From RQOF01 sp964461135 (lineage in GTDB: Bacteria > Calditrichota > Calditrichia > RBG-13-44-9), in NCBI GenBank assembly GCA_964461135.1, contig CAYWTB010000001.1, positions 1-64,000 of the forward strand: DNA of 64,000 nucleotides, read 5' to 3'. Of this stretch, positions 52,177-60,517 are shown piece after piece (within the stretch, counting starts at the first letter, position 1; each line of letters opens with the position of its first letter). Below the pieces are notes generated by a model. That model had not been told where the DNA came from and searched no databases. It was given only the letters and a program-made list of their open reading frames with translations. A program made the position numbers and the translations under genes.

Positions 52177-53195
52177 AGTTGTTTCCCCATTTTGCCCCTG
52201 AAGCAGTCGGATATTCCCCGGATGCCGGCCAGAAATCCCCTGAAATGTAAATTTATTATTCTTTTCAATATACGCAGGCAGATATACAGGAAATTGAACG
52301 GTAAATACTTTCTGAAATATTTAAGATTCAAAAAAAGATTATTGCGAATACCATAATAATCTTTCAGAATGCTGGAGGCCGCCTGCCCTTCACGGTGAAA
52401 AACAACTGAATCCAGAGCTGCAGCTACTCTAAAACCATGGCAGGCGGCATTTAAACAGTAATCCACATCATCTGAATAAACAAAAAAATCTTCACTAAGA
52501 AGCCCGGTTTTTAGAATACACTTTTTCGAGATCAGAAATGAAGCTCCCACAATATAATTCATCTTCACAAGGTCTTTTTCTTTCAGCACATGACGGCTGC
52601 TACCCCACACCGGACTGACAATACCGCCACCCAGCGCCTGAAATATCTCCGGATGGTTATAGGTCATCAGACTGGAACCAGTAATGCCGATTTTATCATC
52701 ACCATTCGCTTTCTCCACCAATCTGGTAAGAGCATCCTCCGCCACCACCGTATCATTATTCAACAACCAGATAAAATCGTAATTATTGTAGTGCATGGCA
52801 AAACGTATGCCCACATTATTTCCACCCGTGAAACCCAGGTTTTCATCCGACCTGATCAGAATAAAGTTGTTTTTATTCCGGATTTTCAGTTCCGGTTTAT
52901 TTTTCCTGGTTTCCGGGGAATCGAATTTCTTAAATCCTTTGGCAGATAAATGCATATATTTCAGTGGTTTTTTTAAGGGGGGTTGCGTAAGGTACCTTAA
53001 GGGATTAGAAGGACTTAACCAGTGATCCAGTTTCCCTTCAGCCCAGTTTCTGATAAGTTCCGGCGAGTTGTCAGCAGAGCCATTTTCCACCAGTACTACT
53101 TCAAAATCAGGATAATCCATTCTCAGAAGGCTCTCCAGGCATTCGATGGTATCGGCCCAGCCGTTATAATTCAGAATGATAATACATACCTTCAA
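52173..53195 (-). CDS. GT2-family glycosyltransferase
   Basis: A 340-residue GT-A glycosyltransferase: CIIILNYNGWADTIECLESLL (residues 3-23), VLVENGSADNS, ENLGFTGGNNVGIRFA and IWLLNNDTVV, which holds the metal site. A C-terminal region (LRILKRIINLHFRGFLAG) may touch the membrane. This is the rhamnosyltransferase-like class often found in O-antigen clusters. It follows the FkbM gene by 29 bases and overlaps the last glycosyltransferase gene. Confidence 0.87.
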   Translation of the reverse strand: MKVCIIILNYNGWADTIECLESLLRMDYPDFEVVLVENGSADNSPELIRNWAEGKLDHWLSPSNPLRYLTQPPLKKPLKYMHLSAKGFKKFDSPETRKNKPELKIRNKNNFILIRSDENLGFTGGNNVGIRFAMHYNNYDFIWLLNNDTVVAEDALTRLVEKANGDDKIGITGSSLMTYNHPEIFQALGGGIVSPVWGSSRHVLKEKDLVKMNYIVGASFLISKKCILKTGLLSEDFFVYSDDVDYCLNAACHGFRVAAALDSVVFHREGQAASSILKDYYGIRNNLFLNLKYFRKYLPFNFLYICLRILKRIINLHFRGFLAGIRGISDCFRGKMGKQL

Positions 53196-53224
53196 TCTAT
53201 TCTCTTCACCGGATTTAAATTATA

Positions 53225-54061
53225 CTATTCTATGGCCTTGTTCATAAAAACTGGAAATAACAGTGATTGCCTGTGGACGGCAACAACATTTTGATACCCA
53301 AAAATTTCACGATAAACCGGATGGCTGTTATCCAGCAGAACCCATCCGTCGGTCAGTAATCTGTAAAAGGAATACTGTGGCAACAGTTTCATGAAATCGT
53401 TCATGAAAACCTCACTGACAGCATTAAGCTCACCGAACTCAAACTGGATGCACTGTATCCGCCCTTCACTTAACGTCTTACGGGCCCCCTTCAATACATT
53501 TAGTTCATTCCCCTCCGTATCGATTTTTAACAGATCAATTTGCCTGATCTGATGTTCCTTCGCAAAATGATCGATAGTATCTATGTCTACCAGGTGTCTG
53601 ATCGCTTTTCCGTGATGAATATTCTCAATTACCTCCCTGTAGAGGGAAGCATGGGTTGAACCATCCTGATTGATATAGTCATACAGGGCCGATTGCTTTT
53701 CTTCTTCTCCAAACCCGATGTTAAATGATTCAAACTGATACCTCTCGGCGACTTTTTCTAATTTTTTATAGGTTTTGGGATGGGGTTCAAACGCGTAGAT
53801 CTGCATACAGGTGGATACGCTTTTTATCATTTTGGCATAAAATCCCTGATTGGCACCAATGTCAAAAACCACCGCTGCCGGTAAATGTTTGCAAACGGTT
53901 TGCAGGAAAAATTTTTCACCACTGGCCCCGGGAGTGATGGAATTAAACATTCCCATGCCATGAAGACTGAGCATATAGATTCTCCGGTTGAAGCGATAAA
54001 ATTTTCGATTGCCAAAAAAAGAGACATACCATTCTAACAAACGATGCTTTAATTTCTCCAT
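53225..54061 (-). CDS. FkbM-family methyltransferase
   Basis: A 278-residue SAM-dependent methyltransferase. VVFDIGANQGFYAKMI binds SAM; YAFEPHPKTYKKL and IDLLKIDTEGNELNVLKGA are the FkbM signatures. It probably O-methylates a sugar in the surface glycan. The start at 54061 (MEKLKHRL) is chosen because longer frames to 54190 run into the upstream glycosyltransferase gene, which ends at 54093. No clear Shine-Dalgarno is present. Confidence 0.84.
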   Translation of the reverse strand: MEKLKHRLLEWYVSFFGNRKFYRFNRRIYMLSLHGMGMFNSITPGASGEKFFLQTVCKHLPAAVVFDIGANQGFYAKMIKSVSTCMQIYAFEPHPKTYKKLEKVAERYQFESFNIGFGEEEKQSALYDYINQDGSTHASLYREVIENIHHGKAIRHLVDIDTIDHFAKEHQIRQIDLLKIDTEGNELNVLKGARKTLSEGRIQCIQFEFGELNAVSEVFMNDFMKLLPQYSFYRLLTDGWVLLDNSHPVYREIFGYQNVVAVHRQSLLFPVFMNKAIE

Positions 54062-54092
54062 GACAGTTTTTCTCAATAACTTGTTCTCAGGG

Positions 54093-55199
54093 TTAACGGA
54101 GATGTCTGCCAAGTATATCATCCCACTTTTCAGACAACTTTTTTGCAGTATAATTTTGTGCAAGTTGAATCGACTTTTTCTTCCTCTCAATCAGTTCAGA
54201 GTGGTTTTCAAACAAGTCCTTAAGAATAATAGAGGCATCCCGGCAGAATACCGTTTCATTCAATAAGAAACCTGTCCCACTATTCTGCAGAATCTCCCGG
54301 GGCCCGGCAAGACTGCTGGCAATGACAACCGTTCCACAGGCCATTGCTTCGATGATAACCATGCCGAAAGTTTCTTCCCAACGGGGAGTTTTCCGGCTGG
54401 GCAGCAAAAGAACATCACTCTCCCGGTAAATACCCGCCAGTTTTGCGGGATCATCAATGAAACTTTGCCAGTGCACATTTTTGCAATGCCGGGTTTTTTC
54501 AATGATATGCGGTTTTAAATTACCTTCCCCGATAAACCAGAAATCAAAATTATCCTTCGGCAGCCGCTCGGAAAGGGTCAAAATATCATCAATTCCTTTT
54601 TCTTTGACCAGGCGTCCCACATATAAACAGTTTAACTTGGATTTACCTGCCTCAGAATAAAGCTGTTGGTTATCCGTATGGAATATTTTTTCTTCAAATG
54701 AATGCATTACAACAGTGGCAGGACATGATATCCGGTATTTCTGCCGAAGACTGTTTAAGGCTGTTTGTGTAATGGCGAAAAGACCGGCAACCTCTTCCTC
54801 CAGAAAACGTTTCCAGGTATTCTGCACAAGTCTGATTCCTCCCAATCGCGGTTTCGGGAAGTGAGTACCCTGCCAGTTTGCCCAGGAGGTAAAATAAAAC
54901 ACTTGGTGGTGTTTCAATATTCCGCAAAGATCCAGCATACGAAAATCATAAGGCGCCATTCCCAGTATAACAACTTTGTTTTTAGAGAAGAAAAGCCAAA
55001 AAAAAGTATAAAGGTTCTTCGGCACCTTTTTTAAGGAGCGAAAAGATTTTTCTTTAATGATCCTCTTAAAAAAGCCGGACAGGGAATATTCACGGTAATA
55101 CAAACGGACCTGCGGGTATCTTTTTTTCAGCAGATATTCCAGAGCCCGGAAGTGACGTTTCTCACCATATTCATGTAAAACGATCAGTTCTTTACTCAT
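54093..55199 (-). CDS. GT4-family glycosyltransferase (group 1)
   Basis: A 368-residue GT-B enzyme: LNCLYVGRLVKEKGIDDILTLSERL (from about residue 190), FWFIGEGNLKP, LLLPSRKTPRWEETFGMVIIEAMACGTVVIAS with the E-x7-E donor site. The first third is less conserved and basic. The ATG overlaps the stop of the flippase gene (ATGA), so the two are translationally coupled. It is not closely similar to the other GT4 in the operon. Confidence 0.86.
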   Translation of the reverse strand: MSKELIVLHEYGEKRHFRALEYLLKKRYPQVRLYYREYSLSGFFKRIIKEKSFRSLKKVPKNLYTFFWLFFSKNKVVILGMAPYDFRMLDLCGILKHHQVFYFTSWANWQGTHFPKPRLGGIRLVQNTWKRFLEEEVAGLFAITQTALNSLRQKYRISCPATVVMHSFEEKIFHTDNQQLYSEAGKSKLNCLYVGRLVKEKGIDDILTLSERLPKDNFDFWFIGEGNLKPHIIEKTRHCKNVHWQSFIDDPAKLAGIYRESDVLLLPSRKTPRWEETFGMVIIEAMACGTVVIASSLAGPREILQNSGTGFLLNETVFCRDASIILKDLFENHSELIERKKKSIQLAQNYTAKKLSEKWDDILGRHLR

Positions 55200-56494
55200 A
55201 TCAATTCCGGAGCTGACAACATGTTTATTTTGTGTTTTTGAAGAGTGAGATATCCCAGGCTGATAATGGTTGTCTGGGCTAATACATTGGAAAGTGCAAC
55301 ACCATTGGCCCCAAAATGAAAAATGACCAGGAAGAGGAATAGCATCACAAAATTTGTCAGCGCCCCGCTGACGTAAATGGCTGAAAAATATTTATCCAAT
55401 TTAAATGAGAGCAGTGCCACATTAAAAACAAGGTAAGACAACGGCGTAATAACGACCAGAAAGGAAAAAATCCGGAAGATGGGCACTGCCGGGAGATATT
55501 CGCTCCCCAGTACCACCAGTACGATTTGCTTTGCACCGCCAAAAATGACTATCCATCCCAGCACGGCGAATATCAGGGTATAACGATTAATTTTACGTAT
55601 GAATTCGATGGCCTTTTGCCGGGCAGTCTCCGCCAGCTGGGCACAGTGAGGATAAATGGCCTGGTAAAGGGGATTGGGCATAAATTTAATGGCCTGAATA
55701 ATTTTTTCCGCCGAGGTATAATAACCGACGATGGTATTAGTGGTAACCAGTCCCAGAATAAGAGTATTTGTAGTGGTGTACAGGCTGATGGAAATCTGGC
55801 TGATAAAAATATACCAGCCTTCCCTGAACTGCCTTTTAACTATTCTTAGGGCCGGAAAATGAAATTTCACTTTAAAGCGTGCCAAAACCGTAATAACCGC
55901 AATCACTCCACCGCTGATGAAGCCCAGAGAATTCAACAGCGGGACATAAATGTAATCTGACGGTCTTGTAATAAATATAAAAATAGATAACGTAAACAGC
56001 AATTTGGCAGTCAGATTGATGACGGTCTGATATTTCATTTTTTCAATCCCCTGGAAAAACCACAGCGGGAATAAAACCTGTCCGATCACAATTCCAAATG
56101 TCAGATAATAGAGCGGCCAATCCGGGGAGAATCTTTCAAATCCGAATACAATAATGGTCATAATCCCTAAAGATAAGAGAGTTAAAGTGAGTTTGATGAG
56201 CATTACGCTGCTGTATATCTGAGAGAGACGATTCCGGTCATTTCGAGCCAGGGAAATGGCCCGGGTAGCTGAAAGGTTAAATCCGAAATCAGTGACCACA
56301 ATAAAATGCCATATAAATGCCTGAGCAAACATTACCAATCCGAATTTTTCCACTCCCAGCACACGTACCAGGTAGGGGAGCGTAATGAGGGCCAGCAGGT
56401 AGTTGGCACCCTGTAAAAAGGAAAGAGAAAAGAAATTTTCGGCTATTTTTTTCTTATTCCTGTCCTGGAAAAAATTTTGCAGCCGTTTTTTCAT
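55196..56494 (-). CDS. wzx: oligosaccharide flippase (Wzx / polysaccharide transporter family)
   Basis: A 432-residue protein with about 12 membrane helices, of the MATE-like polysaccharide transporter family (LQGANYLLALITLPYLVRVLGVEKFGLVMFAQAF at residues 30-63, in several short segments). It flips lipid-linked oligosaccharide across the inner membrane. It is first in the five-gene glycan operon. No Wzy polymerase or ligase is found here, so the export route is incomplete in the window. Confidence 0.87.
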   Translation of the reverse strand: MKKRLQNFFQDRNKKKIAENFFSLSFLQGANYLLALITLPYLVRVLGVEKFGLVMFAQAFIWHFIVVTDFGFNLSATRAISLARNDRNRLSQIYSSVMLIKLTLTLLSLGIMTIIVFGFERFSPDWPLYYLTFGIVIGQVLFPLWFFQGIEKMKYQTVINLTAKLLFTLSIFIFITRPSDYIYVPLLNSLGFISGGVIAVITVLARFKVKFHFPALRIVKRQFREGWYIFISQISISLYTTTNTLILGLVTTNTIVGYYTSAEKIIQAIKFMPNPLYQAIYPHCAQLAETARQKAIEFIRKINRYTLIFAVLGWIVIFGGAKQIVLVVLGSEYLPAVPIFRIFSFLVVITPLSYLVFNVALLSFKLDKYFSAIYVSGALTNFVMLFLFLVIFHFGANGVALSNVLAQTTIISLGYLTLQKHKINMLSAPELI

Positions 56495-56967
56495 GGGATA
56501 CCGGATTCTTGCTGGCGGTTTCTTCTTCTGATTTCACATATTTAACGCGCTAAAATAACAAATTCGTTTAACAAAACCAACGCCGAAACCATATAAACGC
56601 CTTTCTGCCTGATAATTGACAGGTCATTCTCCCTGTTCCGAGAAAGGAAAGATTAACGTAAAGCAGGAATCCGACGCAAGTACAAATATTTGATCCTGAA
56701 TTGACACTCAGCCACTGCCAGCTGAAACAATAACAGGATAAATTAGAAAATGGAACATCAGCAGATTTCGAAAACGGTATCTAAATAAGGGCAGACGACA
56801 GACTACCAGTGGGAATATAATTAGAAGCGATATAAATTTACAGGATGGCTGTAGAAACGATAACTATTCCAGCCTTCACAAGACAACTTTCATAACCTGA
56901 TCCTGGACAAAAATTCAGGTGGAATTTCTCATTTTCCGGGACGCAGTACCTCTGAAGCGGGCTATTT
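56495..56967. other. intergenic region between protease and flippase genes
   Basis: I see nothing in these 473 bases beyond AT-rich sequence: no reading frame with coding character, no RNA gene and no strong inverted repeat. It should hold the promoter of the glycan operon near its 56495 end. Confidence 0.35.
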
Positions 56968-58002
56968 TTATTTCGCCAGATTGGACAGATTGTAACCTTT
57001 CAGGGAAATTTCATTCAGGTGTTCTTTTATAAAATCTTGAATATTTTCCGAGGAGACAATGAAGGTAATACCATAGTTAATATTTCTGTCCAGGTTTATA
57101 TAAACATCGCCATTATAGGGAATACGGGGATCATAACCAAGCCGGGTGACATCTTCCGGAGGAACAATCGTATAATCAAAATCTGCTGAGGCTGAACTGG
57201 CCAGTCCCACCAGTTCAAAATTCGGTACACCGTCTTTAATGGCCAGCACAATACCGCCGCTGAATCCCCGGTTAAATAGAGCATCCACCAGGAACGATCC
57301 GTTTCTATCCCGGTCAGGCTGACTGACAATACCACGGGTTACCATTTCATATCCCTTAGGATATCCCATTAAGTAAACAAATGAGCCCCATTCCAGATTT
57401 TTAGCTTTCCCCAATGGATAATCAAAAACCGGGATAGGAAAGCGCGTATTACCGTTAAATGTCTTACCGAGGAGGGTAATATCAAGCTCCGTGTCTACGG
57501 CCAGAATCTCAAGCTCACCCTTTTCCGGCAGATCAGCCACAAAATTGTTCTGTTTTTCTTTAAAAGCGACACTCTGCAAATAAGTGGTGGGGTTGCGGTT
57601 CTCATCTGTATAATAGGTATAGAGTGTATCGTCGAAATCAATGATATGAGCACAGGTGAGTAAAACCAGCTGTCTTCCCGAATAGCTGACTACTGTGGCA
57701 GAACCAATCACCGAATTGTTAAAGAAAATTTCCTTTTCCGCCAAATTGCGGTACTTTTTGCTCGTTATCTTATCTCTGGTCACCATCTTTTCCCTGGGAA
57801 AAACATAGGATTTGTAGTAGGCAATAGCCGACAGTTTCCTCACCGTCTGAGAAATTTTATTCAATTCAGCAGAACAACTTTTATAGGGAAACTCGGTGTC
57901 ATACTTGCCGTCGTTTAAAGTGGGATACGCCACCTGATAGATGCGACGGGAACAGCCGGTAAAAAGAAGGAATAGAAGCAAAGTTAAAATATATTTTTTC
58001 AT
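56968..58002 (-). CDS. trypsin-like serine protease, probable lipoprotein
   Basis: A 344-residue protein starting MKKYILTLLLFLLFTGCSRR, a lipoprotein signal with lipobox LFTGC (Cys16). A trypsin-like triad can be read: His in LLTCAHIIDFDD, Asp in VDTELDITLLG, and Ser in FNRGFSGGIVL (GFSGG). The spacing fits the S1/DegP-type fold without a PDZ domain. An extra C-terminal segment of about 80 residues ends the protein. It stands alone. Role unknown; a periplasmic or outer-membrane-linked protease is likely. A longer start at 58062 is possible but the lipobox favours 58002. Confidence 0.72.
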   Translation of the reverse strand: MKKYILTLLLFLLFTGCSRRIYQVAYPTLNDGKYDTEFPYKSCSAELNKISQTVRKLSAIAYYKSYVFPREKMVTRDKITSKKYRNLAEKEIFFNNSVIGSATVVSYSGRQLVLLTCAHIIDFDDTLYTYYTDENRNPTTYLQSVAFKEKQNNFVADLPEKGELEILAVDTELDITLLGKTFNGNTRFPIPVFDYPLGKAKNLEWGSFVYLMGYPKGYEMVTRGIVSQPDRDRNGSFLVDALFNRGFSGGIVLAIKDGVPNFELVGLASSASADFDYTIVPPEDVTRLGYDPRIPYNGDVYINLDRNINYGITFIVSSENIQDFIKEHLNEISLKGYNLSNLAK

Positions 58003-58395
58003 AGTATGAATCCAGTATTTTTTAATCTGTTTAATATTAGAAAAAAATAAAAATTTTTTCAAGTTATACTTAATCCGGATAATCAGATTATTTAATCTGA
58101 ACTTATGCCGGATTATTTCCTCAAATTAAATCTCATGTCTGTTCTTACGGTCTGAAACTCTAATAGATTCAAGGCAGATATTATTTTATGATGCGACTTT
58201 AAAGAGAAGTTTGAACCCATATCAGGAAATAAAAAATAAAAATTATTGAATAGCAAAATAATTATTCTAAATTGACGGTCTGAATTTAACTAGCTGAGAC
58301 CTGTAAGACTGAGTTAACAGATTCATTCTGTTCCTATATTATAAGATAATGGTTCTACTTTTCAAAAAGCATATTGAAGATAATCAGGAGTATTC
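58003..58395. other. divergent intergenic region with nested hairpin
   Basis: No gene. Contains the strong nested inverted repeat at 58071-58115. Both flanking genes are transcribed away from it, so both promoters should lie here. Confidence 0.4.
58071..58115. promoter_or_regulatory. nested inverted repeat
   Basis: The outer arms TAATCCGG (58071-58078) and CCGGATTA (58108-58115) enclose the inner arms TCAGATTA (58083-58090) and TAATCTGA (58093-58100), which have a 2-base loop. The internal loops are uneven (4 and 7 bases). It lies about 70-115 bases upstream of the protease start. It may be an RNA leader structure or two overlapping operators. Confidence 0.4.
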
Positions 58396-60513
58396 ATGAA
58401 TCTGGACGGATTCCTTTATCCTTCTTCCATTGCTATTATCGGGGCATCCCGCAGAGAAGGAAGCCTGGGTCGTGTATTTTTTGATAAATTAGTGAATTAC
58501 GGATATACCGGCAAGATATGGCCGGTAAATCCTCAGGCAGCCGATATAAATGGAATTCCCTGCTATCCCTCGATTGAGGACCTTCCCGGAACACCTGATC
58601 TGGGTGTTATAATGGTTAGAAAAGACCTGGCAGTTGAAGCAGCAGAGTTGTGCGGAAAAAAAGGTATCAGGAATATTATCATGATCACGGCGGGATTTCG
58701 CGAGGTTGGGGGAGAGGGAATAAAACGGGAGAAGGAACTCATGAAGGTCGTCAGGAGATTCGGCATGAAGCTGGTCGGTCCGAATTGTATGGGTATAATC
58801 AATACCGATCCGCAAGTCAGCATGAATGCCAGCTTTTCTCCAATCGATCCTTTCCGGGGGAATGTGGCATTTCTTTCTCAGTCCGGGGCACTGGGCGTGG
58901 CGGTGCTGGAGATGAGCAAATCTCTGCGCCTTGGATTTTCCGTATTCATCAGTGAAGGAAACAAGGCAGACCTGGTGGATCATCATTTTCTTGACTATCT
59001 GGCCACCCATAACAACACTCGGGTTATCACTCTTTACATGGAAAGTATTGAAGATACGGCCAAATTTCGTAAGAGTGCTTCCCGCCTGGGCAGACAGAAA
59101 CCTGTTATTGCGTTGAAGGCTGGTACCAGCGAGGGGGGTGCGAAAGCGGCTTCCTCCCACACTGGAGCTCTCGCCAGCCCGGCCCGGGCAACCAGTGCCT
59201 TATTCAAGCAGTGTGGTATTATCCGGGCAGAAACCGTGGAGGATATGTTTAATTTCGCACTGGCATTTTCGAATCAGCCCACGCCAGGAGGAAACCGGGT
59301 GGCCATTATCACCAATGCCGGAGGGCCTGCCATTCTGGCCACCGATGCCGTGGAAAAATTCGACCTTAAAATGGCGTCATTATCAGACAAAACAAAAAAT
59401 CAGCTTCAGACCTTTCTGCCGGAAGAAGCATCTGTAGATAATCCGGTGGATATGATTGCCAGTGCTAATGAAAAAACCTATCAGAAAACTCTGGTAACAA
59501 TTCTGAAAGATCCCGGCGTGGATGCGGTATTTGTCATCATTGTAAGACCACCGGTAAACACCACCCCCCAAATGATTGCCCGGGAATTCGGGGAGGTATT
59601 ATCCGGGGAACGGCCCGGAAAACCCGTCTTCATCGTCCTGATGGCAGAAAAAGATGAAAATTGCGGTCTGACGTTATTCCAGGAACTCAGGCTCCCTGTA
59701 TATGCCTATCCCGAAGCTGCTGTCAACAGTTTAGCCGCCATGCTCCATTATGAGCAATGGCGCAAAAAATCCCTAGGCAGGATTATCAAGATCAATGCGG
59801 ACCGTGCTGGCTTGAAGCATATCTTTGAAGCCGCACGGGCAGAGAAAAGGGAATATCTTGCCATTCAGGAGGTGCTGAATATTCTGTATGCTTACGGATT
59901 TCCCATGGCGAAGGGAAAAGTGATTCAATCTACCGCCGAAGCGGTGACATTTTTGCGGGAAGTCTCCGGGCCGGTTGCCATGAAAATAGAATCTGAGGAT
60001 ATAATCCATAAATCAGACAGTGGTTGTGTACAGATAAATCTGCAAGAACCAGAACAAATAGCCGCAGCATATGATAAAATCATGGAAAATGCGTTACGCG
60101 TAACCACTCCTGACAGGATTTCCGGGATGTTTGTACAGGAAATGATTATCGGCGAACATGAATTAGCCCTTGGCATGAAAAGGGATTCCAACTACGGACC
60201 CATAATTATGTTCGGAATGGGGGGTATTTTCATCGAAATTTTTAATGATACCAGCTTCAGGATCGCTCCCCTTACCGATAAAGATGCGCGGGAAATGATA
60301 CAGGACATCAGAGGATTTTCGGTGCTAAAAGGATTCCGGGGACAATCCGGTGCTAATCTTGAGATTATTGAGGAGGCTCTGCTCAAATTATCACAGCTGG
60401 CTTTGGACTTTCCACAAATTTTTGAACTGGACCTTAATCCCTTTATTGTTGCGCCTGATAGAAAAAATTGTAAAATTGTAGATGCAAGAATGAGGATTAA
60501 TTTAAAAAAGTAG
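58396..60513 (+). CDS. acyl-CoA synthetase (ADP-forming), fused alpha-beta
   Basis: A 705-residue enzyme that turns acyl-CoA, ADP and phosphate into acid, CoA and ATP. The N-terminal CoA-binding domain (IGASRREGSLGRVFFDKL), succinyl-CoA-ligase-like domain with SQSGALGVAVLE, the phospho-His loop KAASSHTGALASP (about residue 257) and the C-terminal ATP-grasp domain (PVAMKIESEDIIHKSDSGCV, MFGMGGIFIEIFNDTSFR, LDLNPFIV) are all present in one chain. The AGGAG upstream supports the ATG. In fermenting anaerobes it makes ATP from the acyl-CoA produced by 2-oxoacid:ferredoxin oxidoreductases such as KorABCD here. Confidence 0.9.
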   Translation: MNLDGFLYPSSIAIIGASRREGSLGRVFFDKLVNYGYTGKIWPVNPQAADINGIPCYPSIEDLPGTPDLGVIMVRKDLAVEAAELCGKKGIRNIIMITAGFREVGGEGIKREKELMKVVRRFGMKLVGPNCMGIINTDPQVSMNASFSPIDPFRGNVAFLSQSGALGVAVLEMSKSLRLGFSVFISEGNKADLVDHHFLDYLATHNNTRVITLYMESIEDTAKFRKSASRLGRQKPVIALKAGTSEGGAKAASSHTGALASPARATSALFKQCGIIRAETVEDMFNFALAFSNQPTPGGNRVAIITNAGGPAILATDAVEKFDLKMASLSDKTKNQLQTFLPEEASVDNPVDMIASANEKTYQKTLVTILKDPGVDAVFVIIVRPPVNTTPQMIAREFGEVLSGERPGKPVFIVLMAEKDENCGLTLFQELRLPVYAYPEAAVNSLAAMLHYEQWRKKSLGRIIKINADRAGLKHIFEAARAEKREYLAIQEVLNILYAYGFPMAKGKVIQSTAEAVTFLREVSGPVAMKIESEDIIHKSDSGCVQINLQEPEQIAAAYDKIMENALRVTTPDRISGMFVQEMIIGEHELALGMKRDSNYGPIIMFGMGGIFIEIFNDTSFRIAPLTDKDAREMIQDIRGFSVLKGFRGQSGANLEIIEEALLKLSQLALDFPQIFELDLNPFIVAPDRKNCKIVDARMRINLKK

Positions 60514-60517
60514 AATA

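Noticed and set aside
54062..54190. Upstream extension of the FkbM gene
   Set aside because: It overlaps the upstream glycosyltransferase gene by about 100 bases; MEKLKHRL at 54061 is a normal start after that gene ends.
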